Under the pieces are notes generated by a model that worked only from the letters and a program-made list of their open reading frames with translations, was not told where the DNA came from and ran no database searches. Positions 13,580-26,454 of a stretch of DNA of 64,000 nt are shown piece by piece. Both the position numbers and the translations under genes were made by a program. The DNA lies in assembly GCA_021234535.1 (NCBI GenBank), contig CM037850.1, positions 1,054,001-1,118,000 of the forward strand. Reading direction: 5' to 3'. This stretch comes from Stichopus chloronotus (taxonomy: Eukaryota; Echinodermata; Holothuroidea; Aspidochirotida; Stichopodidae). Position 1 is the stretch's first letter; the number at the start of each line of letters is the position of its first letter.

Positions 13580-13895
13580 GGTTTTACAGCTCGTATGATC
13601 CCTAACTGACCTTTTACCTCAGTTGAAACCAGTGGGGCTCTTACATTCAGTGTGGCCAACCCACACACTACGTATGGGGTCATTTAAGATGAAGGTTAGC
13701 CCAGATAAAGTTTGGTTTTAAGTTTTTGACATCTGGTGACCCGAAATGGATTTTGACCTCCACCAAACACAATAGGGATCGTCTGCTTAAATACCAACCC
13801 TTAAATTATGAGAAGCTTATCCTTCCCGATATGCTGTGTTTACAAGGTTTTTGTAGTTTTTACTTTTTGCCACTTCAAATGACCTTTGACCCCAC
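13580..13895. repeat. Second block of the DR1-bearing repeat family
   Basis: Three diverged units share the vocabulary of the 2870-4045 array: CTGACCTTTTACCTC near 13606, a TTTGACATCTGGTGACC core near 13725 followed by TTTTGACCTCCACC, and TGACCTTTGACCC at 13880-13892. It lies about 1.3 kb upstream of the membrane-protein start codon. Confidence 0.65.
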
Positions 13896-14537
13896 CAAAA
13901 AATCTTCTTTTGAATAATTATTGTTTTAAAATTTGGAGTGATCTCACGAATGATAAAGGTCTGCAAGAAGTAAGAATCATTTAAATGTTAAATGAAATCT
14001 AATTTCATTTGAAATCGCAAGTTGTGAACTGTTTACAAAATTTGACTTCGGGCTTCTTTTTTCTTGTACCTCCTTGTTATGTGTTTTGTCCCCTTTTTCA
14101 GTTTTGTTAGCTGCGATAAGCATTTTACTGTTTTTCTAGCGTCCTGTTTATTCCATAACATTTGCATCTTTCTGTTTAATATACATGTGTTATATACATA
14201 AGTGTAAACGAAATAAATGAAATGAAAAAAAAAACAACAAAAAAACAGTGGATCATCCACTCAGCATGACCAACCATACACACTAAGTATGATATCAGCC
14301 ACTGTTACACTGCTAACAAGTAAAGTGTCACACACACATACACAAATGACATTGGGTAGACTCTTTTCACCTCCGGCATGTAATAAATTAGCACAATGAT
14401 CATCTTTACAAATCCATTACTCTAAACCGGGTTACAAACAGGTGAATTCAATTGTCTGATAAATAAGTTTCAGAGTTTTGTTTCAAAGTATCTGTGGAAA
14501 CTAAAATACAGTAATTCATTAGAATTATCTTAGTGTG

Positions 14538-14611
14538 GAAACTAAAAGTATTCATTGAAACTAAGAGTATTCATTAACAAATAAATACTCTTAGCATTGA
14601 AACTAAGCATT
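14538..14611. repeat. Repeated GAAACTAA(A/G)AGTATTCATT plus inverted copy
   Basis: A roughly 20-bp unit is present twice in tandem (14538-14576). A reverse-complement segment AATACTCTTAG at 14584-14594 pairs with CTAAGAGTATT at 14561-14571. Two shorter copies of ATTGAAACTA follow. The cluster is about 600 bp upstream of the start codon. Confidence 0.75.
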
Positions 14612-15197
14612 GAAACTAGAACAACGCCCTCTTTTTGATGCTTCTGCTAAATTTCTGAAAGTTTCCCCTTGAGAATAATGGGTTAACCCAAGCAAACTTT
14701 TGTGATTAGTGTAAGCGCAGCACACGGACTGTGTGCTTGTGATCATCAGGGCAATTCATTTCCGATTTGAACGGTTTTTGCTTGCTCACGGTATAACTTA
14801 CCGTCTGGCTTTCACAATCAGAACTTCGCTCTGAAACCAGTGGGTGATAGACATGGTTTTCGAATATCTCGCAATTCTTCATTATTCATTGTGCAATTCG
14901 TTTGGTAAGTTATCCCTGGCTACAAATTTGATCGTTTGGGATGAGTAATTCAACGTCGTTGCCCTTGTCGTTGTCCAAGTAAGTTGGCCTGGTGCTAAAA
15001 CTAAATCCAACTTCCAAGCAAAAACCAGGAGCCACAACCGGTTGAGTTTACTGTCTGGATGCAAACCAACACGTGATTGAGTAACCTTGGCCACCAAGGC
15101 CAGGGCCTGTTTAAATTTGTGACAGTTTTCTACACTACTGTGACTTAACTTTGTAAATGTTCTAGTCGTGTCCGCCTTTTTCTTCCTGGATAACATA
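14561..15197 (+). promoter_or_regulatory. Presumed promoter and 5' UTR region of the membrane-protein gene
   Basis: This is the DNA immediately upstream of the start codon. I see a consensus donor TTTG|GTAAGT at 14905 and a pyrimidine-containing acceptor ending ttctag at 15165. A non-coding first exon ending at 14904 and spliced to 15166 is therefore possible. An in-frame stop at 15141 shows the coding region does not extend further 5'. A hairpin lies at 14561-14594. No convincing TATA box or initiator could be fixed, so the transcription start is not placed. Confidence 0.3.
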
Positions 15198-15450
15198 ATG
15201 ACAAGAAAACGTTGTGCATACTTCCTTTTAGGAACTATAGTTGGCATTCATTTAACGCTATTTTTAGCAGTCAACTTCATAGCCAAAGATGAAGGGGAAC
15301 TAAATACGGGGAAATTTGTGAGAAAGTTGAAATACATTGACTTTACGGAATCCGGCGGAAAAGGGCAACAACAGGAGAGTTTCAACACCAAGGTCCTTGT
15401 TCCACATGATCATCCCAGACCACATAAAGACACTGTCTTCAATGGAATAG
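15198..15450 (+). CDS. First coding exon of a type II membrane protein (residues 1-84)
   Basis: This exon encodes the N-terminus of a predicted signal-anchored protein. The ATG at 15198 is the first in frame after an in-frame TGA at 15141 and has A at -3, so I prefer it to the GTG at 15168. A basic tail (Arg3-Lys4-Arg5) precedes one hydrophobic segment at about residues 7-29, followed by a charged, Lys/Glu/Gln-rich stem. This layout is typical of Golgi or secretory-pathway type II proteins with the C-terminus in the lumen. The exon ends at a strong donor (GTAAGC at 15451) after one base of a codon (phase 1). That leftover G joins exon 2 at 54391 to make an Asp codon, which restores the frame. 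The antisense reading frame across this exon is treated as a shadow. Coding status is fairly secure; function is inferred from later exons. Confidence 0.75.
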
Positions 15451-16389
15451 GTAAGCATGGGCCTAACAACAAACAGCTTTGAAATACCCTAAGGTTTGCA
15501 ATGTGGGCCTAGGCTAGGCTTAATCATGAACTCAAGTCATTGGTACGTTTAGATCAGTCCGATGATATGTTTATTGTTTAGTAGCCTACTTGTTAGCTTT
15601 GTAGTGGCTGGTTTAATTAGCCTTAACCAATGTTCAACAAGACCTGGCTTAAAACCAACACGTTACAATTACAGTAGTAGTGTCTAATTATGCTCACAAG
15701 ATTAAATGATGTGTAACGTTACTTCTTAATTGTGAAAGCCACACAGCTTGTAAGGTTAGAGACGCAATACACATTTTGCTGTCAGCTCGGCGTCGGTTTT
15801 AAGATGGCGTCTAGTCCTATGAACATTGTTTTGATGTACGCTGGATCACCGTTTGCAAAATAGTTTGTTGGATTGACGTTGCCAAAGATGGCCAGCCGAC
15901 TCATTTGGACTGAAATCCAATGTTCACTTAAGGTCCATTTGAGGTAGACAAAAGTGCAGTAATTTTTTTTACTTCCATCTGATATTGTTTTGCAGTCGCA
16001 AAATGGGTGTTCATTTGAATGACGTTGATCTGACGGCAGACTTACCTCAGCGATACCTATAAATCCGACCAATTGGACCAAAAACCGGCGTCCAGGCGAC
16101 GTCAGTCTTTAAAGGGGAAGGCTGGTACTTGTGGGTACATTAATGAAGAAGGCCTAGCTACTGCACATTTTTAAATTAACATGTATCCCAATAAGGGTTT
16201 TTAAGTTTTCGATATCATTGATCAAAGCCAAAAGTGCATCATTCTAAAGTCCTCCGTGCTATATGTCCTCAAACCTGTGTCTTCAAAGCTTGCAAATTTG
16301 ATGTAGGCAGATGTGACCTTGAGCCTACCATTATAGCTGGTCTATCTCCTCAGCTGATAATTTGTTGAACCAATCTTTCATTTTTTCCG

Positions 16390-16747
16390 TTAAAGGGAAA
16401 TAGGGCGTTTGTTTTGGAGGAAACATCCATATATATTTGAAACCAGTGTTTGTGGACGTAGAATGATAGATTATTCAAAATAAGGAAGGACTGTAGCCTT
16501 AATCTTTTCAAGAAATAAGCTCCTCACAGATTGAAATTCAGTTATTTGTTGCTCAATACTAATTTGTTCACCCAAACTTTTCAAAATTCAAATGATGCAT
16601 CTTCCATAACTCATCACATACATAATCTTTTGAGAAGATGAAGTTTTGATAGATGTTTGTTGATGAGACTGAATGGTTTCAGAATGATTAAAGGTATTTT
16701 CTTTGCATGTCTTGTCGGTGTATTCTAAACGGCCTATTTCCCTTTAA
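16390..16747. mobile_element. TTAA-flanked MITE, full-length copy 1 (358 bp)
   Basis: The element has matched terminal inverted repeats of about 20 bp. The left end reads TTAAAGGGAAATAGGGCGTT and the right end is its near-perfect reverse complement (one G/C difference). TTAA at both edges could be a piggyBac-type target-site duplication. The interior is AT-rich with no coding capacity, and it aligns along its whole length with the copy at 33526-33880. This is the form of a non-autonomous DNA transposon. Superfamily assignment rests only on TTAA. Confidence 0.75.
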
Positions 16748-19700
16748 ATAAATTCAAGTTAAACCATGACTTAAAAAGAATGGCTTCCTGCCTTCACATT
16801 TCAGACAATATTTAGTGTGTGGGCTGTTGTTTCCTTTTCTTGCATAATTTTTAGGTAGAAATTCCCCAAAGACCCATTGGCAGAACCTGTGAGAAAAACT
16901 GCTTTTAATGTGCCTCATTATTGTATCAATGAGTTCCATAGGTGTCTCACAAATATCGTTAAAGACTTGGAGATCTATGCTTTCCCCCCACACAGTATTT
17001 TGGTTAGACGTACTACTTTTGATAAAGTTAAAAAAATAATCCATGAGGCTATGGAAAAAAGTGTTTAAGCAAGGGGACAAGAAACTAGTTTTCCTTAAGT
17101 TTTGAGAGTTGCACCAAAGATTGAGGCTACTAAAATTCCAGGTCAATAGAGAAAGAACTGAAACTTAGATGCAATTAATTTGTGTGTGTGTGAAATTCTC
17201 AGAATTGTTACTATCATATAGATATGGCGATATCTGAAGTTTGAAAAAAGAAGTTGAAGCTGCACACTATTCACATGAACAGCAGGCAAATTACAGTCAA
17301 AATTCCCTCTGCTATTCCCACAAAATTAAATCCAAAGCCTAGATGTAACCTTATTAAGTAAAATGTCTGATTGGCTCAATCCCTCAGTTGTGCCAATAAT
17401 TTGTTTTATTTGCACAAAATTGTCTGGGTGAATATTCAAAACCTTGACAAAAAACTGAATGGCGTTGCAACCTTCGCTATGTGTGGTATGATGACATCAC
17501 ATGTATAGGCCTTCTTAGCTCTAACTGTGTGTTAATTGATGTCATCTATCCTTCTTTTCCCCACACAGGCTCACACCTTTCAACTATACCCTCATCCTTC
17601 CATTTTCACTGGACTTGTTTAACTTGTTTTGCCGAAGTATCAAAAACTAATCTAGTGTATAATGCATCTATTTTATTACTGCACACATGGTATTCAAAGA
17701 AAGACAGAATGGCAATTCCAGATACTAGTCATTGACCTGCAGTGCAATTTGCCCTTTTGTAACAAGGTCTGTTTATTGCCAGAAGTATTTAATCATAAAG
17801 CTCATTAAGATTCCAGACATCGTTTTTGACAATGCGCTGACTGTGATGTATCATAATACAAATATATTGATTTTCTTCAATCTAGGGTAGTCATTCAGCT
17901 GTAAAGTTTGTTTTCAGAATGGTCTAGTTTGCTTAAGAGAAGTCTAAGCATTCATGTGTACAACCAAGTGAAACATATGTGTACCACAAGGTTGAACTGA
18001 TTTGATAGTTTATCACTGTATGTATGGGATGTAGGCATGTATTAGGCTCTTCTATGTTTGATCACTTTTGGGAGTAAGTGCTGTGCAGGGTCAGATAAAC
18101 CCTCAAAAAAAAAAAAAAAAAATAGAACTTGTGTGGAAGGAAAATTGCACGTAAATCTCACAATACCAGGCTTACTTCTAAGTAGATAAAATAAGCTAGA
18201 AGTGTCATTGAAATGTATTAATGGCAGATCAGTAAACTTAAAGATGAAAGCAATGAAACCATATGTTCAAATAGTTGTCCACTGAATTTATGACGAAATG
18301 AAATTTCTGAATGACATCCTACTGAAATGACAACACACTGTTCATTGTATCTAGCATTCACATTATTATCATCTTCCATGCATGCAGACATGTCAGTGAC
18401 CACTGGTCCAGATGGCTACCACAATACATCTTATTCAGTTTACCTCTCACTATTCTTCTCTGTCATCAGTATGCTATTCAGGAGGTTCTCAGCACACACT
18501 TAGAGAAAGAGCTTCATCTTTCTAAAAACCACAAAAATCTCAGCTTTTCAGTGACAGGAAGTTTGTATAAGTACAGTACTGTACATTTAGGTGTGTCCTT
18601 TGATTGCCTGTTATGGGTGTTGGTTTGTTATACAGGAGTGTAATCCTCCTTCAATAGCCCTGGTTCTATCACAGAGGAGCAAAAAAAAAAAAAAAAACCT
18701 CAGAACAGTTATTCCATCTGCTTTCTTTCATAATGTGAAAAGCTTTCTTTTCAATACATGCATGAAAATTTAAAAATCTGTTGGCAAATCCAGACATTTT
18801 ATTTTAAGCAGTTTCTAAGATACATTTTGTACCTGTAGATCTTTAGTCCTGTGGTCCAGTTGACTATGGAATATTTCTTCACTTTCCTTCAAACTTAAAA
18901 TTTATGTGATGTTGGGTTGAATTTTGAAGGTTCCTTGGAGGATCCTTCCTTAATTGAACATTAACAATTTCCTTAATTACAACAATAATTATATGTGCTG
19001 AAATTATGTGTTTGTTACTGGTATTGTCTTTTCTTTAGTGTGCAAATTTTCATAATGATCCAATTTGTGGATATTCCTTTTTCATTTTAGTTTTTCTCAT
19101 GATGGGTGGTTAAAAGGACTAGGAACATGTGCTAAGTACTTGAGTGAGAAATTAAAGTGGCTTGATAGAACACTTCATTTTGCTACTGAAATGTGTCTAG
19201 ATTCACATTCCTTTCTATCTTTAAAACTTTGTGAAAAAAAACCTTTGGAATGAGACAATTGATAAGTTTAACTTAATAAAACTGATCTGAGTGAATTAAA
19301 CCATAATTTATCTGCTGGAATTATGTGACTGCAGTGTGGTTCAGGGTGGTTGCTCATGGCTACAAAAAATTCATGAAATGTTTGGCATTTTCACTTGAGG
19401 TTTTAATATTTTTTTTACAATGTTGACAGGTTTGCAATGTTTGTAGGTTCAGAACAGTCTGCACTTAGTCTAGGTGTGATGAGGTCTGTTGTAATTATTT
19501 TGCCCTTTCGATTACCCCCCCCCCCCGTGCTCTATACTGTACTTCAGCAGTAATTTTATAGTGTAACTTCAAAGGGATGCAGTTCCTGTCTGGTATCAAT
19601 ACTTTGGTTTTGAACTGATTACTGTTTGTTTCCAAGAAATGCAACTCCCTTAGAACTGTCAGGGCTGGAACTAAGCTTGAAGAAGAGCCCAGCCATGATG

Positions 19701-20106
19701 AGTAAATTGCATAGGAATAGACCCACTGTTGTTTCATGAGGACATTTGCTGAGGGACACCTGATATCTATCAATGAGGGTTTGACAGCCCTCAGTACAGT
19801 TGGCTATCAGTACAGTTGTGTATTTCGAGTCCTGAACTGTAATTCATGACAAGTATTCCTGGCGATGATTGCGCTGTTGTGTCAGTGGTATCATGAGATG
19901 GGACTCTCAGAACTTTAGGGCATTTAACATTTTTACCTTTTGTTTGTCTTGTAGTATGATTGTCTCCATAAATCTTTCTCACTGTTAAATTTAAGTTTGA
20001 AAAGAAAATAGTCCTATATTTCCATGAACTTTCAGACATTTTCTGTTGAGTTTGCAGTAAATGTTGAAATTGAAAGTTTGAGGATCAGGAGGCTCGTAGG
20101 CTCTTT

Positions 20107-20366
20107 AAGGAACCCATGCAATGCTGATCATGGATGAACACCAGCAGGATTCGAAAATAATCTGTTGGATGAGAACCTTAATGTGGCAGGTGAAACAAGA
20201 CAAAGGCAATACAAATCCAGTGCTCCTACGTACAACCACGATTTAATGTCCCCAACCGTCGCATAAAAATCCCCCAGTCTTTGGCCAGTTTCCCAAAAGT
20301 GAGGGGGGGGAGGGAGAACTTTCCCAGTTCAATTCGCCGATCAGCTACGTACAGAACAACCTGAAG
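20107..20366 (-). repeat. SINE-like dispersed repeat, copy 2 (inverted)
   Basis: The reverse complement matches the repeat at 4798-5063: a near-exact stretch of about 30 bases around CTGATCATGGATGAACAC, then a GATTTAATGTCCCC block and a CCCCCAGTCTT block in the same order. On the minus strand the segment TTCGAATCCTGC (near 20146-20157) resembles a tRNA-type B box (GGTTCGAATCC), consistent with but not proof of a tRNA-derived SINE. Confidence 0.55.
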
Positions 20367-23300
20367 TGAAAACAGTAGGTTCTGGTTTAAAACTTTACAA
20401 GTGTCGAACGTGTTCTTCTTGACATACAGTCATTGGTAATTATAAGTGCAGTCAGTGTGGGTGCATGAGCAATGCACGTCTGGCTGGGTGGGCAATAGTT
20501 TGACTAAGAAATGCAGGACTAAGAAATTGACTGGTTTCGTTGAAAGATGCAGCACTCACTTGAAGGTGTTACTGTTGCACCCAACAAAATCTGAATTACC
20601 AACTGAAATCACACTGTGTCACTGAACAAGTTAGAATACCTAAATTATGTGTTTGTTTTGCAGAACTTCATGGTAGACTACAAGTCCCAAAGGGGTACAG
20701 GCTGTGTTTTCAGTGCTATTTGCTTATTGTATTTTCCAGAATGCCAAACCTCCACAATTGTGTTTAGGAAACTGATTATTAGTTCACTATGCCAACCTAT
20801 CTTTGCTCCTCCAATCACTCCCTTGTTAAGCTTCTCTTCAAACAGATGTCATCTCTCCAGTTTGATTGTGGTCCATCTTTACGCAGTCCTTGGCTGCGCA
20901 AGAACCTATTGAAAGTGAGAGCAGGGCTCAATGCCAAGTAGGGCCATGCTCTGTCAATAGACACTGGACAGCGTTGACTGGGAGATATTGTACAGTACCT
21001 GCAAAGAGAGCAATAAGAGCTTAGAAGCGTAAAACCTCAAACTGGTGAGTGCATCATTAGGGCTATCATGTGCTCTTTGTCAGAAAAAAAAAAAAAAAAA
21101 AACAAGAAAAGGAGCTGAGATGAGCATCTCGAAAGAAAAAGAAAAAAAAAATGTTTGAATAAAAAGACTGTAAAACCGAGCCAGAGACTGCTCTGTTTGA
21201 TGCCAAACATTCTTGTGGCTTGTTTTACATCCACAATAGGAGTAGTGCAGTAGATAGGCCTATAGACGATAATGTGGTTGAGAACTTAAAAGTGGGATTG
21301 CATGCGCTACAAAAGTGCAATATCCTGAAGCTGACACTGCAACATCCAGTAAAGTAACGAGCACAAAAGCTAACATACTCCCTCCATTTCATAAATATCT
21401 GGTTAAAATTTCAGTGCTTTTAAAGCATTTTTAACCCTAAGGTTGACTCTGCAGTAGGCACATACAAAAATAGTTCATTGGAAAGGAAAATGTACTTTGT
21501 AAAAGCACATTGTGACAGTTTACCAGTTTTAAGATAGTTGTTATCTTTTAGAAAATCTGTAAGCATGCTCAGTGGAACTTGTTCGAAAAAATGTGCAATT
21601 TTCTGGCATTCTTGTAAAACTGTATTCTGGTTTGCAAAGATGAAGCCCAGTCCTTGATAACTGTATGCAGAGATGAAATTTAGTGGTAGTCTTGGCGTCC
21701 AAGACACCCAAATTTATCTACTGTAGGACCAAATTTTATAGGTTGCCCTCAAACCACCACATTTGATAAACTGTAGTTTACAGATCCCATATAGTTCAAG
21801 TGGATAATAGATCGTTGGAGAATGAATTTGAGACAAATCATTCTCATCAGGCCTTTATGTGTAGGTCTACAGTTAAATTTGATCTTTGAATTTCTGTGGC
21901 TTAAATTTAAGACAATTGTTACAATATGAAACTGCTTCTGAAAAGATTGTTGAAATGTACATTTTTAATGCATGTCAAGTAAATGTACTTCTCTGAAGAA
22001 GTGGTGTTTTACCATAATAGTTCCTTGCCATCTGCAAATATTCTGCATATTTGTGTCTGACTGTCTGTCATGCCTGTCTGTCTGTTTGGCGGAACTACTT
22101 TTTGAGATGCTAAATTTCTTCTCTTCCATGGTAAGGTAAAGACTTCAATAGACTCTTATTTTACAGAGGACAATGCCGTCAAAAATTCCACAAAAGCCCT
22201 CTTAACTTTTCAGGTGAATAGTCTGCTCAACTTGTCAAAGTTTTGACAGTCAGAGAAACGGCCTAATTTGACCAGTCTTTTTGTGAGAAAACCTAACATT
22301 TAGTCGTTACTATCCGTTCATCTCAAAAGAATGATTTATTCCCAGGCATTTCTTTGGTACTTCCTTAAAGAAAAAGTGTTGTTGTCTTTCTCAAAACAAA
22401 TTTATTCCCTTCTGAAGAGCTCTTGAAAATGTTAAGGTGAGGCTCATTAGGAAGAAGTGAACCACTTAAAGGTAAACTAATAAATGCATCCTCTACTTAT
22501 TATCAACTCCCAGTGGGTCTTCACTGTTTTTTTTTTCCTAAGTCCACTGCATGCTCCATGGTTAAACTGTTTGTCAATAATACCTTTGTGCAGAAACTAC
22601 TTTCTCTGCTCAAAGATAACCTGTAGGGGGCAGATGTCAGTTTTGAGGCTTCCTCTCAAGTAAGACTCTGTTTTTCAGCATTTATCTAAACATTTGTGGA
22701 CAGTTTAAGTATCTCCTCATCGATGGTATTTGGTTTCCTCATGGTGTCAATATCTCTAAAGATGGTTTTGGTTCCACTGTACTTAAAACAAATTAAAAAA
22801 CATCAACTCCCAACTGAGAAAACATCCCTCAGGGATTTGCTAATCTTAATTGTGTTGTTTTTTGTTCCCCTTGCCATCCTATGAAAAACAAACTAGATTG
22901 GTATTATAATGATAATGAGTTGTTGAGGAACACATAATTTCCTTCCAAATCAGTCTGTAGTATCACTCCATGTTTTCATCCAGTTGAAATGTGCAAGTAA
23001 GGCTTCATGGGGACTTATATTATATCTCGCAGTCCCATTTCTCCATGCAAGTAGTTCTGTTTGCCCCAATTTTGCGGAGCTGGAGACAATTTGTGGCAAT
23101 ATATCTCTGTTTGTTTCACACTCTAAAATTAAATCACTTTGAAATCGATATGAGTGAATCGTGCTCTATCCTTCACCATCGTTCTTGTTTGCAGCCTAAA
23201 CACTCGCCTTTATAGCAAATCTTTGGTGGCCGTCATTTCATGCCACCTCGAAGAGCCTCCATGGGACTCCATGTACACCCTGTGGGATGTAAAGACAATG

Positions 23301-24702
23301 TACCAATTTGACTGCTTCATGTTTGATTGTAAGGAATGACAAAGTTCCTGGTAGTTGCTCTTTTGAGAAAAACTTTCTGGAATATTCCAGGATCCGTCTG
23401 ACAAAGCGGTAGCACGTACTATACAGTGCTTACTGAATATTGTGAGACTCAACTTAAGGGTGTTGACGTTGAAGTGTGTTGAAGTCTACTGTAAGTTAGC
23501 ATTAGACTTAACTTTGCCACTGATAGTTTAAAGTTACTATTGTTTTTCAAATTATGCTTGAAAATTTGAAATTTATCGGTTATACCAAAATAAATACTCT
23601 CGTACTACCTAGATAAATATTCTGGATTAACAAATTAAAAAAGCCTTATCATCAAAGTCTATGTAAGTAAAATTTTTAAACCTGTTTCCTAGCTGTTAAA
23701 GCTACTTTCCAGATTCCTTAGCTGGTGGTATGGCTGCAAAGTAAAGGGCATTTGCATTTTGCATTTTTTTAACTTGCCTTAAAGAGAGTGCTGCATTTCT
23801 TTAAGCTCTATATAGACTTTCTTGTAGGCCTTATGTACATTCACAATCTTCCATTTCTCGTGTATAGCACATTTTTTTGCAATTCATCTGTAAATATTCT
23901 TTCGCCATGTAATTTTGTTATGTATGGTTATTGTTGGTAAAGTTCTGAAATATAAAAAAATTGAAATGAGATGAACTCCTTCGCATTGATTGGTACATGA
24001 TGGTCATTCACCTATATCCTGCTGGCTTGCCTGTCACATAATACAATCATGTTTTTATTACTGTATAGGCCCACATGGATACAACTAGTTTCGTGAAGAA
24101 CTGTTTCCTAACTACAGGAAGACTTGTATCTCAGATTTTAAAAGATACCACTAAAAACTATGATGCACACTGCACAGACCGGATGGTATTTGTGGTTTCC
24201 AGGCGGTCAGGTATCATAAAAAAACAGAGGATAACATCAGTTTTTCTGTAAACTGCATTTCATTTAAGTAGGTTATTCTACCAAAAGGACGGCATGGCCT
24301 AATTTTAGCCAGCAGCGAACAGAAAGAGGAAACAGTACTGGATTATACTTATACCAGATACTCAGCATAGTACTTAGCAGCACTTATTGACATGTGTGAT
24401 AATTAACAAAACTGTTTGTTTCAGCGATCACTAACATTTCAATCACTAACGTTAAATGTTCTCAAAATGCTCTAAAATCTCTAGACTAGGTGATAAACCA
24501 ATCACATCAAAAGAGAATTGTCAATGATCATTACAAACTACAAATGCATGGCAAACATCGCATATCGTTCAAATACTGGATATATATCTCAAAATAGTTT
24601 GCCAACTTTTTATGAGAGATCTGACATCTTTCATGTGGGCAACTTTATCCTAGAGCTTCCAGTGATAATGTTATGGTCATTACTAGTGCTTTAAATAACA
24701 AC

Positions 24703-24857
24703 TTAAGAGGTTGTGTGACATGAAAATGACATGTTGAAGCATTAGATGCATCAAGCATTGAAAATATTAAAAATAGCCACAGATTCCATCCAAATCTGTT
24801 ATAGATTGAGAAATGAACATGCAAATTAGTGTTTCACAGCTCTATCCTGAATAAACA
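24703..24857 (+). repeat. Dispersed repeat family B, copy 1
   Basis: It aligns (roughly 70 percent by eye) with the reverse complement of 60521-60672. Shared blocks are TTAAGAGGTTGTGTGACA, GAAAATGACA, a GCATTGAAAAT block and CAAATTAGTGTTTCACAGCTC. The TTAA-type start could mark a MITE terminus, but no matching opposite end was identified. It lies inside intron 1. Confidence 0.6.
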
Positions 24858-26454
24858 TTTATTATGAAAGTATGCAAATTTGTGATGCCAAGAGATGGAC
24901 TCCTATATGTCATATGTTAATCCATTGTTTACTAACAACTTTTATTTCAAGGATATTTGAAAATTTTAAATTCCCAGAGGGTTTTATTTTGGAATATATA
25001 TTTTCTGCTTCAAAAAAATTGATATCACTAAGTTCTAACCAGTGCAAAACCCAGTAATTAAGAGAAAATAGTTAACAAAAGAAATACTGACTAGGCAACA
25101 CTCCACTTCATCTGTTTTGCATTTTCATCATACTTTGCAAGTCATACCTCAAAAATGGGTAATAGATACATGAACAAAATTCCAAAGGATTATCATTGAG
25201 GGTTTCACTCACTGACTTCTGAAAGAGGATAGCTCTTTTCTAGATGAATGTCAGGTGCCCTTTAAAGATCTATAAACTTCCTAAAACTGAGTGAGTGAGG
25301 GAAGGTCATTTCAGTTTTGTTTTGAATTTGTAAGTTGAACATGCCAGGTTCCTTTTTGTTTTACCATGAAAACAAATGTCCAATCATGGAACAAAGTCTC
25401 TCATTAATTTGGAAGAAAAGACAACCCACAAATCAATGAGTGGTGAACTCTAGTTATGATCACCTTTATATTTCTGCAGTTGGGTAGTAAAGCTGTAGAT
25501 GAACAATCAGGGCAGCGGACCAGGTCTACATCTGGTCTACTTACTGCAAACCACAGTCTACCTCCCTTTGGATTGAGGATCTGTAATCACTCTCCTAATT
25601 AAACTCCTTCCTTCTAAAGCAATTGGTAATAAATGGGGTGAAATGAATCATAGACGAAAGGTTCTGGTAATTGTAAAACAAACTAAATCCCTTAATCAGG
25701 AAAAAGTTAGCTCAAGCAATTTGTGAAATTCACAACTTTCTATAGAGCTGCACAAATACACTGAAAAACCTCAAAAGTACAATTACCAGCATGTAAACAA
25801 TCAACTGGTGTCTCCAAATTGTAGAAGCAAAATCTCGTATTTGACCAAAGGGACCCTGCGATTTGCATTCCATAGCTACAGGTATGACTGTTTATTTATA
25901 CTGTATAATCACCAATATTATGATACACCATGACCATGTGAGAGAGTTGTTCAGTCATTTTTGCCTCGGGCCATTTAATAAAATAAAAATGCAATAGAAA
26001 TCCTCCTGAGTCTAATCTGGCTTTACATTTCCCCTTTTAGCCTTTATACTATAGACTTTCTTAAGACAGGACCAGTAAAATATTTTGAAATGAAATTCTG
26101 TAGTAGGATGAATTGTTGTGTGGTTTCTGTGCTTACTGCCTCTTTTTCTGTGATATATTATTACTAGTTACCTTAAACTTTTTATTCTATGTGAGGTATG
26201 CTCACACTGCAGCTAACAGGTGGTTGACACTAAAAGATCAAGGTCAAGTCAAGGTCATGTGATGTTGCCATCATTTCTTGAGGTGTCCAAGGGTGGATTG
26301 GTTTACAACTCAACTGGGTATTAAATTGGCACTTGAATGACTTCAAAATTGCAATTTATGTACTTATTAATCAGTATGCAGTTTACCTGTCGGTGACTTT
26401 ATACATTTTATTTGTCTATATTGATAATGATTTGATCCTAAAATCCAGTAGACT

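Noticed and set aside
14882..15247. 121-codon minus-strand frame
   Set aside because: It is antisense to the 5' part of exon 1 and its upstream region, so it is treated as a shadow.
16754..17146. 130-codon minus-strand frame overlapping a 63-codon plus-strand frame (16877-17068)
   Set aside because: Neither product matches a family I recognise, no flanking splice structure is convincing, and the two overlap antisense. It is left unassigned; a protein search of both would settle it.
20146..20157. B-box-like TTCGAATCC on the minus strand as a tRNA gene
   Set aside because: No cloverleaf arms or A box at the right spacing. At most this is a tRNA-derived SINE promoter remnant.
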